The position numbers and the translations under genes are program-made. The notes under the pieces were generated by a model. The model was not told where the DNA came from and did not search any database. It saw nothing but the letters and a program-made list of their open reading frames with translations. A stretch of 64,000 nt of DNA from Ruminococcus flavefaciens (GTDB lineage Bacteria; Bacillota; Clostridia; Oscillospirales; Ruminococcaceae): positions 6,840 to 70,839 of the forward strand of contig DFHF01000039.1 of assembly GCA_002371825.1 (NCBI GenBank), given 5' to 3'. Shown in pieces: positions 47,803 through 54,867 of this stretch. Numbering within the stretch: the stretch's first letter is position 1; every line of letters begins with the position of its first letter.

Positions 47803-47892
47803 ATGACAATAAGCATATATTACATACCGACAGCAAAACAAAATATAATTGATAAGCATGGAGTTTGCCCGATATATTCAGCCATGTGCTGA
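47803..47892 (+). CDS. 29-codon leader ORF upstream of rtcB
   Basis: ATG at 47803, TGA at 47890-47892. GAAAGGACGG lies about 10 bases upstream. The predicted peptide is MTISIYYIPTAKQNIIDK followed by HGVCPIYSAMC. No membrane or toxin motif. Its 3' part covers the 5' arm of stem P1 and the small hairpin of the structured leader, and the stop codon is in that hairpin, so ribosomes translating it would change the RNA fold. It may be a regulatory leader peptide; coding is not proven. Confidence 0.5.
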   Translation: MTISIYYIPTAKQNIIDKHGVCPIYSAMC

Positions 47893-47955
47893 AGCTTTGC
47901 GCATATTTGAGCATTATGCACTCCTGCGGGAGTGCTTTTTTTATGCGTTCGGGCA
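47866..47955 (+). promoter_or_regulatory. Structured RNA leader with terminator (attenuator) of rtcB
   Basis: Stems: P1 TGCCCGA (47866-47872)/TCGGGCA (47949-47955); hairpin TTCAGC (47877-47882)/GCTGAA (47888-47893); P2 GCGCATA (47899-47905)/TATGCGT (47942-47948); and inside P2 the terminator hairpin GCACTCC (47918-47924)/GGAGTGC (47929-47935) followed by T7 (47936-47942). P1 and P2 3' arms abut. The T tract overlaps the P2 3' arm. It ends 18 nt before the rtcB ATG. It fits no riboswitch class I recognise. Confidence 0.7.
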
Positions 47956-47973
47956 GCTTTGGAAAGGAAAAAT

Positions 47974-49185
47974 ATGATTATTTTAAACGGAAAATACAAT
48001 TCAGCCAAGGTCTTTACCGATAACATCGAACAGGACGCAATTGCTCAGATAATCGCCTTTTGCAGCCAGCCCATGAGCGAGGGAGCACAGATCCGTATCA
48101 TGCCAGATGTTCACGCAGGTGCAGGCTGTACCATCGGTACCACCATGACCATCACTGACAAGGTCATCCCAAATCTTGTGGGAGTTGACATCGGCTGCGG
48201 CATGGAGACTGTAAGGCTGAAGGAAAAACACATCGAGCTTCAGAAGCTTGATAAGCTAATCTTTGAGAAGATACCCTCGGGCTTTGCGATCAGAGAAAAG
48301 CCTCATCGCTACGGCGAGAAGATAGATCTGACAGAGCTTTACTGCTATAAGCACATTGACCCTCTCCGTGCGGAAAAGAGCATCGGCACTCTCGGAGGCG
48401 GCAACCACTTTATCGAAGCTGACAAGGGCGAGGATGGAAGCATTTATATCGTTATCCATTCCGGCTCCCGTCACCTCGGTGTTGAGACTGCAAAGTTCTA
48501 CCAGAATGAGGCTTACAGGAGACTTAACAAGAGCGGTGACAAGGAGGCTGCGGAGCTCATTGCAAGGCTGAAGGCAGAGGGCAGGGAGAAGCAGATACAG
48601 TCAGAGCTGAAAAAGCTGACAAATACCAAGACCACATCCGTGCCTAAGCATCTTGCCTACTGTGAGGGAGAGCTGTTCGATCAGTACATTCACGATATGA
48701 AGATAGTCCAGAAATTCGCCATGCTCAACCGACAGGCGATGATGGACGAGATCATCAAGGGTATGCACCTCCATGTTGAGGAGCAGTTCACGACTATACA
48801 TAATTATATCGATACGGATAAAATGATACTCAGAAAAGGAGCAGTCTCCGCAGAGGCAGGAGAGAAGCTTCTCATACCCATAAATATGAGGGACGGCAGT
48901 TTATTGTGCACCGGAAAAGGCTCTGCCGAATGGAATTTCTCGGCTCCTCATGGTGCAGGAAGACTTATGTCACGTTCTGAGGCAAAACAGAGCTTTACAG
49001 TATCTGAGTTCAAAAAGCAGATGAAGGGTATCTACACCTCAACGGTAAGTGCGTCTACACTTGATGAATGCCCTATGGCATATAAGCCGATAGAAGATAT
49101 CGTCAATAATATCGGGGACACGGTAACTGTCAATGAGATAATAAAGCCGATATACAATTTCAAGGCAGGAGAGGAGGAGCGGTAA
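47974..49185 (+). CDS. rtcB: RNA-splicing ligase RtcB
   Basis: 403 aa GTP- and Mn-dependent ligase that joins RNA ends bearing 3'-phosphate and 5'-OH, for repair of cleaved tRNA or rRNA. Conserved metal and GTP sites: MPDVHAGAGCTIGTTM, VGVDIGCGMETV, GTLGGGNHFIE, and the guanylated His in FSAPHGAGRLMSR. I chose the ATG at 47974 with AAAGGAAAA upstream; the frame extends 14 codons further into the terminator hairpin. The next gene overlaps the stop by 1 base. No RtcA or Rtc regulator gene is present. Confidence 0.96.
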   Translation: MIILNGKYNSAKVFTDNIEQDAIAQIIAFCSQPMSEGAQIRIMPDVHAGAGCTIGTTMTITDKVIPNLVGVDIGCGMETVRLKEKHIELQKLDKLIFEKIPSGFAIREKPHRYGEKIDLTELYCYKHIDPLRAEKSIGTLGGGNHFIEADKGEDGSIYIVIHSGSRHLGVETAKFYQNEAYRRLNKSGDKEAAELIARLKAEGREKQIQSELKKLTNTKTTSVPKHLAYCEGELFDQYIHDMKIVQKFAMLNRQAMMDEIIKGMHLHVEEQFTTIHNYIDTDKMILRKGAVSAEAGEKLLIPINMRDGSLLCTGKGSAEWNFSAPHGAGRLMSRSEAKQSFTVSEFKKQMKGIYTSTVSASTLDECPMAYKPIEDIVNNIGDTVTVNEIIKPIYNFKAGEEER

Positions 49186-49352
49186 TGAAAGATTTCGTTC
49201 CATATGATAAAATGAGTAAAAAAGAGAAAAAGAAGATAGACAGTTCCAAGCGCCGTGACTGGAACGGTATTGATCCTGCTACAAGAGTGGCGGACACAAG
49301 CAAGAAGAAATACCGCAGAAAGCCGAAGCATCCTGAAGATATGGAATACTGA
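49185..49352 (+). CDS. Small basic protein next to rtcB
   Basis: 55 aa, starting in the rtcB stop codon (TAATG), with GGAGGAGCGG ahead. Sequence begins MKDFVPYDKMSKKEKKKIDS and ends KKKYRRKPKHPEDMEY. It is strongly basic in the middle and end (17 Lys, 6 Arg) and could bind RNA. No family assigned. Its tight coupling suggests it works with RtcB. A terminator follows at once. Confidence 0.7.
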   Translation: MKDFVPYDKMSKKEKKKIDSSKRRDWNGIDPATRVADTSKKKYRRKPKHPEDMEY

Positions 49353-49357
49353 AAATA

Positions 49358-49402
49358 AAAAATAGTATCGTCAAGGGGAAGTCCTCAGGCGATACTATTT
49401 TC
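49358..49402. terminator. Terminator of the rtcB operon
   Basis: AAAATAGTATCG near 49359-49370 pairs with CGATACTATTTT near 49390-49401, followed by CTTTTATTT. It also lies beside the convergent SDR stop (49405). Confidence 0.85.
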
Positions 49403-49404
49403 TT

Positions 49405-50274
49405 TTATTTCATATCTTTTATATAATGGTCTATAGTTCTGCTGAAGTATTCTTTGATGTCGGAAAAGATATATCCTGTACTCCGGGCTTTTGAAGTATC
49501 AAGTGTTGCATATTTAGGATATCCGTTATATGGAGCAGGCTCTCCGCTGTCTGAAAGTAAAGCATTCCGTCCGGTTGCAGACTGGATAAGTTCTATTATC
49601 TCTCTTACTGAAATATCCCCGCAGGAGCAGGCATTTACAGCACCTTCAAGGTCTGAATCCACAAGTCCGGCAATAAAATCTCCCGCTTCTTTTTCGTAAA
49701 TGAAGCTTATTCTGGAATCTATATCGTCAACAAAGAATTCCTCGCCTTTTATCATTTTTTCAACATAGAAGCGGAGCCTTCCGGTATAATCATTTTCACC
49801 GATGACAACAGGGTATCTGACAGCAATATATTTCTGCTCCGGATATTTCTGTACGAGAGCACATTCTGCCTGACGCTTGACCTCACCATAGTCATGGTCA
49901 GAGCGTTCACACCACTCAAGGGGATGCTGAAGGGGATCAAAATCAGACTCAGGAGTATCCTTGCAAATGTCAGTGTATACCGCAGAGCTTGACATGAGGA
50001 TATACTTTCCGCATTCAGCATTATCGAGTATACGTCTCACATCGTTGGAGGAGTAGGCGATCTTGTCGATAATAATATCGAAATATCTTCCCTTCAGGGC
50101 ATTTCTTATGCTTGCTTCATCGGAGTGATCGAGGATCATCCTTGAAACCTTGTCACCATAGCTGTCGGGAGTCTTTCCTCTTGTAGCAATAGTGATATCG
50201 TGACCTTTTCCGATAAGTCTTTCTGTCATTGGTATGCCGAAATATCTTGTCCCGCCGATAATAAGAATATTCAT
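49405..50274 (-). CDS. NAD-dependent epimerase/dehydratase (extended SDR)
   Basis: 289 aa with a Rossmann start NILIIGGTRYFGIP (glycine motif GGTRYFG) and the SDR active-site pair Tyr-x3-Lys in DYGEVKRQ; the upstream Ser is in MSSSAV. It resembles sugar-nucleotide epimerases and the isoflavone-reductase-like group; the substrate cannot be told. CTCC-rich SD (AGGAGCAG) lies ahead of the ATG. It is a single gene unit, downstream of the DUF1858 gene and separated from it by a terminator. Confidence 0.85.
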   Translation of the reverse strand: MNILIIGGTRYFGIPMTERLIGKGHDITIATRGKTPDSYGDKVSRMILDHSDEASIRNALKGRYFDIIIDKIAYSSNDVRRILDNAECGKYILMSSSAVYTDICKDTPESDFDPLQHPLEWCERSDHDYGEVKRQAECALVQKYPEQKYIAVRYPVVIGENDYTGRLRFYVEKMIKGEEFFVDDIDSRISFIYEKEAGDFIAGLVDSDLEGAVNACSCGDISVREIIELIQSATGRNALLSDSGEPAPYNGYPKYATLDTSKARSTGYIFSDIKEYFSRTIDHYIKDMK

Positions 50275-50310
50275 AGGCTGCTCCTTAATATAATGAGTAT
50301 TGATAAAAAT

Positions 50311-50340
50311 AAAGCTCTCCTTATGGAGAGCTTTTCTGAT
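50311..50340. terminator. Terminator after the DUF1858 gene
   Basis: AAAGCTCTCC (50311-50320) pairs with GGAGAGCTTT (50325-50334); the minus-strand T tract is TTTATTTTTAT. Confidence 0.85.
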
Positions 50341-50341
50341 C

Positions 50342-50539
50342 TCAGCCGGAGATCTTATCGTTAAGAGCCTTTACGAGCTCGTCAGCGTCCACACCGTGAA
50401 CAGCTGCTGCTTCCTCGATAGTCTCCATCTGTGAAGCGGGACATCCGAGACAGTGCATACCTATTCCGAGAAGGATAGGAGAAACATCTGTATCAAGAGC
50501 AAGAAGCTCGCCGATCCTTGTATCCTTAGTAACTGTCAT
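50342..50539 (-). CDS. DUF1858 protein with a redox-type CxxC
   Basis: 65 aa. Matches the DUF1858 family (also found next to hybrid-cluster proteins): TKDTRIGELLALD, then GMHCLGCPASQMETIEEAA with CLGC, and a helical end. The paired Cys suggests redox or metal binding. AGGAGG precedes the ATG. It is transcribed away from the adjacent TetR-like gene across a shared 160-bp control region. Confidence 0.85.
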   Translation of the reverse strand: MTVTKDTRIGELLALDTDVSPILLGIGMHCLGCPASQMETIEEAAAVHGVDADELVKALNDKISG

Positions 50540-50603
50540 GATAAAAAACCTCCTGTAGTGGAATTTATGGACCTGAATAAACAGTGCAGGTCTGTAACTA
50601 CAC

Positions 50604-50660
50604 TTGACACTTGTCCAAGTTCATGGTATAATCATAACATCAGCCCTGACATTTGTCAAG
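50604..50660 (+). promoter_or_regulatory. Promoter with twin operator-like palindromes for the TetR gene
   Basis: TTGACA at 50604-50609, 17 bp, TATAAT at 50627-50632. Two similar imperfect palindromes: TGACACTTGTCCAAG (50605-50619), covering the -35, and TGACATTTGTCAAG (50647-50660), just past the start. Their shared core TGACAnTTGTC and spacing (42 bp, four helical turns) suggest sites for the TetR protein encoded downstream, also facing the DUF1858 gene. Confidence 0.7.
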
Positions 50661-50699
50661 CATATTTAAAAAACTTATACAGATCGAGGTGTTTTGTCA

Positions 50700-51248
50700 A
50701 TGTATAAAGGCAGTAACCGTTCTGCACTTTTGTCTCAGCAGCTTATTTCCGAGGCGATGCTCCGTCTGCTTGAGGAGAGAAGCTATCAGGATATCAGCAT
50801 AAGTGATCTCTGCCGGGAGGCACAGGTCTCAAGACAGACATTCTATTCACTTTTTGGAGCCAAGGAGAATGTAATAATGTATGAGCTCCAGCACAGCTGT
50901 CAGTACATTCCGGACGGAAATGACAGCGAGGGCAGAGCAGGTGAATTCAGAAGATTCTGCCGTGAGTACTGCCGTTATATAATAAGCAAGAGGCATATTA
51001 TAGAGCTTCTTGTTAAGAATGACATGATGCATTGTCTTTATGACGTACAGTACCACACGCTTATGGACTGCGAAACATTTATCGGAGAAGTGACAGGGGA
51101 TTACCGTGTATTCCTGATAGATTTCATTGCCAGCGGAATGAACAGCATTGCCCGCAATTATATCCAGACAGGGGCATCTCTCAATGAGGATACACTTTCC
51201 TGTCTTATGCTGAATCTGTTCAGCGGACATCATTTTATGGGTAAATGA
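50700..51248 (+). CDS. TetR/AcrR family regulator
   Basis: 182 aa. The N-terminal HTH is clear (LISEAMLRLLEERSYQDISI, then DLCREAQVSRQTFYSLFGAK). The C-terminal half resembles TetR_C ligand domains (DUF-type with RRFCREYCRYIISKRHI). I chose the ATG at 50700, with GAGGTG 8 bases upstream, over the TTG at 50694. The twin palindromes in its promoter make autoregulation likely. The ligand is unknown; the adjacent ZIP transporter or the DUF1858 protein may be targets. Confidence 0.9.
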   Translation: MYKGSNRSALLSQQLISEAMLRLLEERSYQDISISDLCREAQVSRQTFYSLFGAKENVIMYELQHSCQYIPDGNDSEGRAGEFRRFCREYCRYIISKRHIIELLVKNDMMHCLYDVQYHTLMDCETFIGEVTGDYRVFLIDFIASGMNSIARNYIQTGASLNEDTLSCLMLNLFSGHHFMGK

Positions 51249-51483
51249 CCTGTTTGGGGATAAAAAAGCGGTGCCGGAAGAGGGGGGATCCCGCACGGCA
51301 CCTATAGGTGAAGATGATTTTTTAAAGCTGAGCAAAGCTTTAAAGACACTGAACATAATGTAGATCACGTCCGATGTCATTAATATAATAACAAACATTT
51401 TAATTTTTTTCAACCCATAATTTGCAGAAAAGGTGGATAAAATGCAATTCTTCTCCCTGTTTCTGCACAGAAAGGAAGGTCTG

Positions 51484-52266
51484 ATGAACGAACTTATAAA
51501 GGGACTTTCAATACCGTTTCTCGGAACAGCGCTTGGTTCTGCCTGTGTATTCCTGATGAGGAAGTCATTCAGTATATCCGTACAGAGAGTGCTCACGGGA
51601 TTTGCTGCCGGAGTAATGACTGCGGCAAGTGTATGGAGCCTGCTGATACCGGCTATCGAGCAGGAAGAGGAGTCTATGAAAAAGCTGGCATTTGTGCCTG
51701 CTGTAGTCGGATTTCACCTGGGAATAATATTCCTGCTGCTTCTTGATAATGTTATTCCTCATCTTCACATGAACAGCGAACATTCCGAGGGACCCCGCAC
51801 AGGTTTTTCAAAGGATACGATGCTGATCTTAGCGGTAACTCTCCACAATATCCCTGAGGGCATGGCCGTGGGAGTGGTTTATGCAGGACTGCTTTACGGA
51901 AATGCTGATATATCCTCTGCCGGAGCTCTTGCCCTTGCACTTGGCATAGCAATACAGAATTTCCCGGAGGGAGCGATAATTTCAATGCCTCTCCGTGCAG
52001 ATGGAATGAGCCGGAAAAAAGCCTTTGCAATGGGAGTACTTTCAGGTGCTGCTGAACCTGTCGGGGCTGCGGTAACGATACTTGCAGCAGGATTGATCGT
52101 GCCTGCCATGCCGTATCTTCTCAGCTTTGCCGCCGGAGCAATGATCTATGTTGTAGTTGAGGAGCTTATACCGGAAATGTCAGAAGGGGAACATTCAAAT
52201 ATCGGAACGGTCTCATTTGCATTTGGATTTTCTGCAATGATGATACTTGATGTTTCGCTTGGATAA
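51484..52266 (+). CDS. ZIP family metal transporter
   Basis: 260 aa, eight membrane segments. Metal-binding ZIP motifs: HNIPEGMAVGVVY in TM4 and QNFPEGAIISMPL in TM5. A short His/Glu loop (HLHMNSEHSEG) follows TM3. Uptake of zinc, manganese or iron is expected; specificity is unknown. I chose the ATG at 51484 (MNELIKGLS) with GGAAGG 5 bases upstream; an ATG at 51442 is possible. The 51249-51441 stretch holds an imperfect hairpin (GGTGCCG 51270/CGGCACC 51296) but no clear promoter. Confidence 0.9.
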   Translation: MNELIKGLSIPFLGTALGSACVFLMRKSFSISVQRVLTGFAAGVMTAASVWSLLIPAIEQEEESMKKLAFVPAVVGFHLGIIFLLLLDNVIPHLHMNSEHSEGPRTGFSKDTMLILAVTLHNIPEGMAVGVVYAGLLYGNADISSAGALALALGIAIQNFPEGAIISMPLRADGMSRKKAFAMGVLSGAAEPVGAAVTILAAGLIVPAMPYLLSFAAGAMIYVVVEELIPEMSEGEHSNIGTVSFAFGFSAMMILDVSLG

Positions 52267-52288
52267 AAGTTGATATCGTATAAAAACA

Positions 52289-52319
52289 ATACCTCCGCAG
52301 ATAATAACTGCGGAGGTAT
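52289..52319 (+). promoter_or_regulatory. Hairpin that masks a ribosome binding site
   Basis: ATACCTCCGCAG (52289-52300) pairs perfectly with CTGCGGAGGTAT (52308-52319), loop ATAATAA. The 3' arm contains GGAGGT, the SD of the ATG at 52324. No T tract follows, so it is more likely a translational switch than a terminator. Confidence 0.6.
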
Positions 52320-52323
52320 ACTT

Positions 52324-52545
52324 ATGAGAAGAATTATTAAAACAATAGTGCTCATAGCAGTTCTGCGCTGGGGAATAAACAGCACAGGCAGCTACAGTCT
52401 GGAGCTGCCTTCCGGAAGGCGACTTCTGGACTGCCTTGCTGAGATAACCGAGTCAGTGACCGATCTGTTCCAGGAAATAAAGCTCGTTCCTAAGGATCAG
52501 AACAGTGAAAGCTGCTTGTACTTCTCGGGAAGAGTCCGTATCTGA
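52324..52545 (+). CDS. Possible small membrane-associated protein
   Basis: 73 aa. It has a perfect SD (GGAGGT, 5-6 bases upstream) held in a hairpin. The start MRRIIKTIVLIAVLRWG is a short basic-hydrophobic segment; the rest is acidic-helical. No family known. Its last 49 bp overlap the convergent radical SAM gene, which lowers confidence. Confidence 0.4.
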   Translation: MRRIIKTIVLIAVLRWGINSTGSYSLELPSGRRLLDCLAEITESVTDLFQEIKLVPKDQNSESCLYFSGRVRI

Positions 52546-53360
52546 GTGAAGCACTGCTCAGGATCGTGTAATATACCGTGCTTTTCACAGAAACAGACGA
52601 ACTGATCCATGAGCTGAGCACTGCGTGGACTGTTCAAAACATAGGAAAGACCGTATTCACGCTGATATCTTTCTTTAAGTCCGGGGAAGAGCCTGTCGAG
52701 AGCCTTGTAGAAATACTCCCGGTTTCCCTCACGGAGAGTAAGTCCCATATTGAAGCAGATGATACCCTTTACTCCAGCATCAGCGCACATTTCAAGAAGT
52801 CCCATAAGGTTTTCAGGTGTGTCATTGATGTATGGAAGCAGGGGAGTCAGCCAGACATATGTGGGGATATCATTTTCCTGCATAGCTTTCAGCACCTCAT
52901 ATCTTCTGCTTGCAGGACAGACATTCGGTTCTATGAGCCGGCAGAGATCATCATTGAACGTGGTCAGGGTCATCTGAACAACAGCCTTCTGCTCTTCGTT
53001 TATAGTTCTGAGCAGATCAATATCACGGAGCACAAGATCTGATTTTGTAATGAGTGCTGCGCCGAAATCGTATTTCTTTATCACTTCAAGGCAGCGTCTC
53101 ATCAGCAGGAGCTCCTTTTCGGCAGGCATATAAGGATCGCTCATAGAGCCGGTTCCGATGACACATTTCTTCCTCTTTGAACGCAGAGCCTTTTCGAGCA
53201 ATTCCGGAGCATTCTGCTTCACCTCGATATCCTCGAAGGGATGATCTATGTGATAACACAGGCTTCTGCTGTCACAGTAGATACAGCCGTGAGTACAGCC
53301 CCGGTAGATATTCATACCGTTCTTAGCAGATAATATGCCCTTTGCATCAACGAAATGCAT
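52497..53360 (-). CDS. Radical SAM protein (SPL-like family)
   Basis: 287 aa. The 4Fe-4S/SAM motif is CTHGCIYC (C22, C26, C29). The following motifs (GTGSMSDPYMPAE; LTPLLPYINDTPENL) match the Rv2578c/SPL-like radical SAM group, whose substrates are unknown; true spore photoproduct lyase has a similar core. It is 12 bp downstream of the M23-dockerin gene, and probably in its operon. No SPASM domain seen. Confidence 0.88.
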   Translation of the reverse strand: MHFVDAKGILSAKNGMNIYRGCTHGCIYCDSRSLCYHIDHPFEDIEVKQNAPELLEKALRSKRKKCVIGTGSMSDPYMPAEKELLLMRRCLEVIKKYDFGAALITKSDLVLRDIDLLRTINEEQKAVVQMTLTTFNDDLCRLIEPNVCPASRRYEVLKAMQENDIPTYVWLTPLLPYINDTPENLMGLLEMCADAGVKGIICFNMGLTLREGNREYFYKALDRLFPGLKERYQREYGLSYVLNSPRSAQLMDQFVCFCEKHGILHDPEQCFTQIRTLPEKYKQLSLF

Positions 53361-53372
53361 GATATCTGAAGC

Positions 53373-54683
53373 TTATTTTGCAGAAGCAGATTCAAGCTCG
53401 CTGAGGATATCCATACGAACTATTGTGAGGTCGAAGGCATTGACTGTACCGTCGCCGTCAAGATCGGAGGCCTCATACTGCTTGGATGAATAGCTCTGTT
53501 TGCCCATCATGAATTTCTGAAGTGTGATAACATCAGCGATATTTACCTTGCCGTCCATATTTGAATCACCGGGGGTAACTTTTTCAGGAGGAGCTCCTAT
53601 AGAGAATTCAGATCTGACAAGCTCGAAAGTATTGCCCATAGAGTCCTCGGCAATTACTCTGTAGAGATAGCTGCCGTTAGCGAGGCTGCCGAATTTTATC
53701 TGTTTATCGAAATAGGTATTGAGGTCATATGTAGTGGTATTCGGAGTTATCTCGGCATACTGTGCTGTAGGTTCCTCTCCCATGTCATACACACCGCCGT
53801 AGACCTTGGCGATGGGGTAAGCAGAAGTGATCTTTCCCTTAAGGGAGAACGCAGCCTTGGGAGTAAGTGAGCCCTCGGGATATGTCTCTCCGGATATAGT
53901 CATTTTTGCTTCAAGTTCACCTGTCTTCTGGAGATAATCCATTGAACAGTAGCCGCTGACACCGTTTGCTTCGATCAGAGCCCATTTGCCGTCTGAAAAA
54001 GAAACGTTTACGATATCGCCGGGATTTATCTTGCCGACAACTGCATAGTTTGTACCGTTTCCGCTTCTGATGTTAAGGAATGTCTCGATCCCCTTTGTGG
54101 TGTAAACTCCTGCCAGGTCTGCGGTGAAGCCTTCAGGTATCTTTGAAACGGGAGCCTTGCCGTCAGATGGGGAGTCGGTATAATTGAAATATGTGAGTGG
54201 GTCATAGTATGTGCAGGTAGGCCAGCCAGCCTGAAGATTGTTACAGACACCGAAGTGGAGGTGATTTCCTGTAGCATAACCGGTAGCTCCTACAAGACCG
54301 ATCACATCGCCCTGAGAAACGGACTGTCCTGTTGATACATTGATCTGAGAGCAGTGGGCATAGAATGTGTATATTCCGAGATCAGCGTGCTGGATGATAA
54401 TAAGGTTGCCGTATGCATCCTTCCAGCCGGCTGATACAACAGTGCCGGGGTAAACCGCATAGATATTTGAGCCGCCGTTTGCTTCGATATCGATAGCATT
54501 ATGGTAATCAGAGCTGTCACTGATATTGCGGGCAGGCTCAAAATTGGTCGTAATGTTGTGGTATTTGCTTTCGGTAGGCCAGACAGCGTCAGTTGCATAG
54601 GCACAGACGGGAAGTGTATGGCTGATAACAAGAAGAGCGGCTGCCGAAAAAGCAGCAGCTGTCTTTTTAAAAAATTTCTTCAT
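53373..54683 (-). CDS. Secreted M23 peptidase with SH3 and dockerin domains
   Basis: 436 aa. Signal peptide with cleavage near VCAYA (residue 30). M23 domain about 35-165 with zinc ligands His61 and Asp65 (HNAIDIE) and His141/His143 (GNHLHFG). A bacterial SH3 domain lies at about 195-255 (LNIRSGNGTNYAVVGKINPG). A beta-sandwich-like stretch follows to about 360. A type I dockerin ends the protein (about 370-428; two calcium loops DSNMDGKVNIADV and DLDGDGTVNAFDL). It would cut peptide links in wall peptidoglycan while carried on a cohesin-bearing scaffold. A minus-strand promoter (54765-54793) and AAAGGAGC precede it. Confidence 0.92.
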   Translation of the reverse strand: MKKFFKKTAAAFSAAALLVISHTLPVCAYATDAVWPTESKYHNITTNFEPARNISDSSDYHNAIDIEANGGSNIYAVYPGTVVSAGWKDAYGNLIIIQHADLGIYTFYAHCSQINVSTGQSVSQGDVIGLVGATGYATGNHLHFGVCNNLQAGWPTCTYYDPLTYFNYTDSPSDGKAPVSKIPEGFTADLAGVYTTKGIETFLNIRSGNGTNYAVVGKINPGDIVNVSFSDGKWALIEANGVSGYCSMDYLQKTGELEAKMTISGETYPEGSLTPKAAFSLKGKITSAYPIAKVYGGVYDMGEEPTAQYAEITPNTTTYDLNTYFDKQIKFGSLANGSYLYRVIAEDSMGNTFELVRSEFSIGAPPEKVTPGDSNMDGKVNIADVITLQKFMMGKQSYSSKQYEASDLDGDGTVNAFDLTIVRMDILSELESASAK

Positions 54684-54764
54684 TAAGAAAGCTCCTTTTC
54701 GTGACCCGAGAAAAAATAGTAAAGATAAAGGTCATCGTAATTTTTCATAGCTTTTGACATAAAA

Positions 54765-54793
54765 ATAGTACCATATTTTAGAGAATAAGTCAA
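54765..54793 (-). promoter_or_regulatory. Promoter of the M23-dockerin gene
   Basis: On the minus strand: TTGACT (54793-54788), 17 bp, TACTAT (54770-54765). Confidence 0.65.
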
Positions 54794-54867
54794 TTACAAA
54801 GAGTAATATCTGCTGATATCTCCATATATGGTACATATTTTTATGTTGAAATCGTTATATTATTGTT

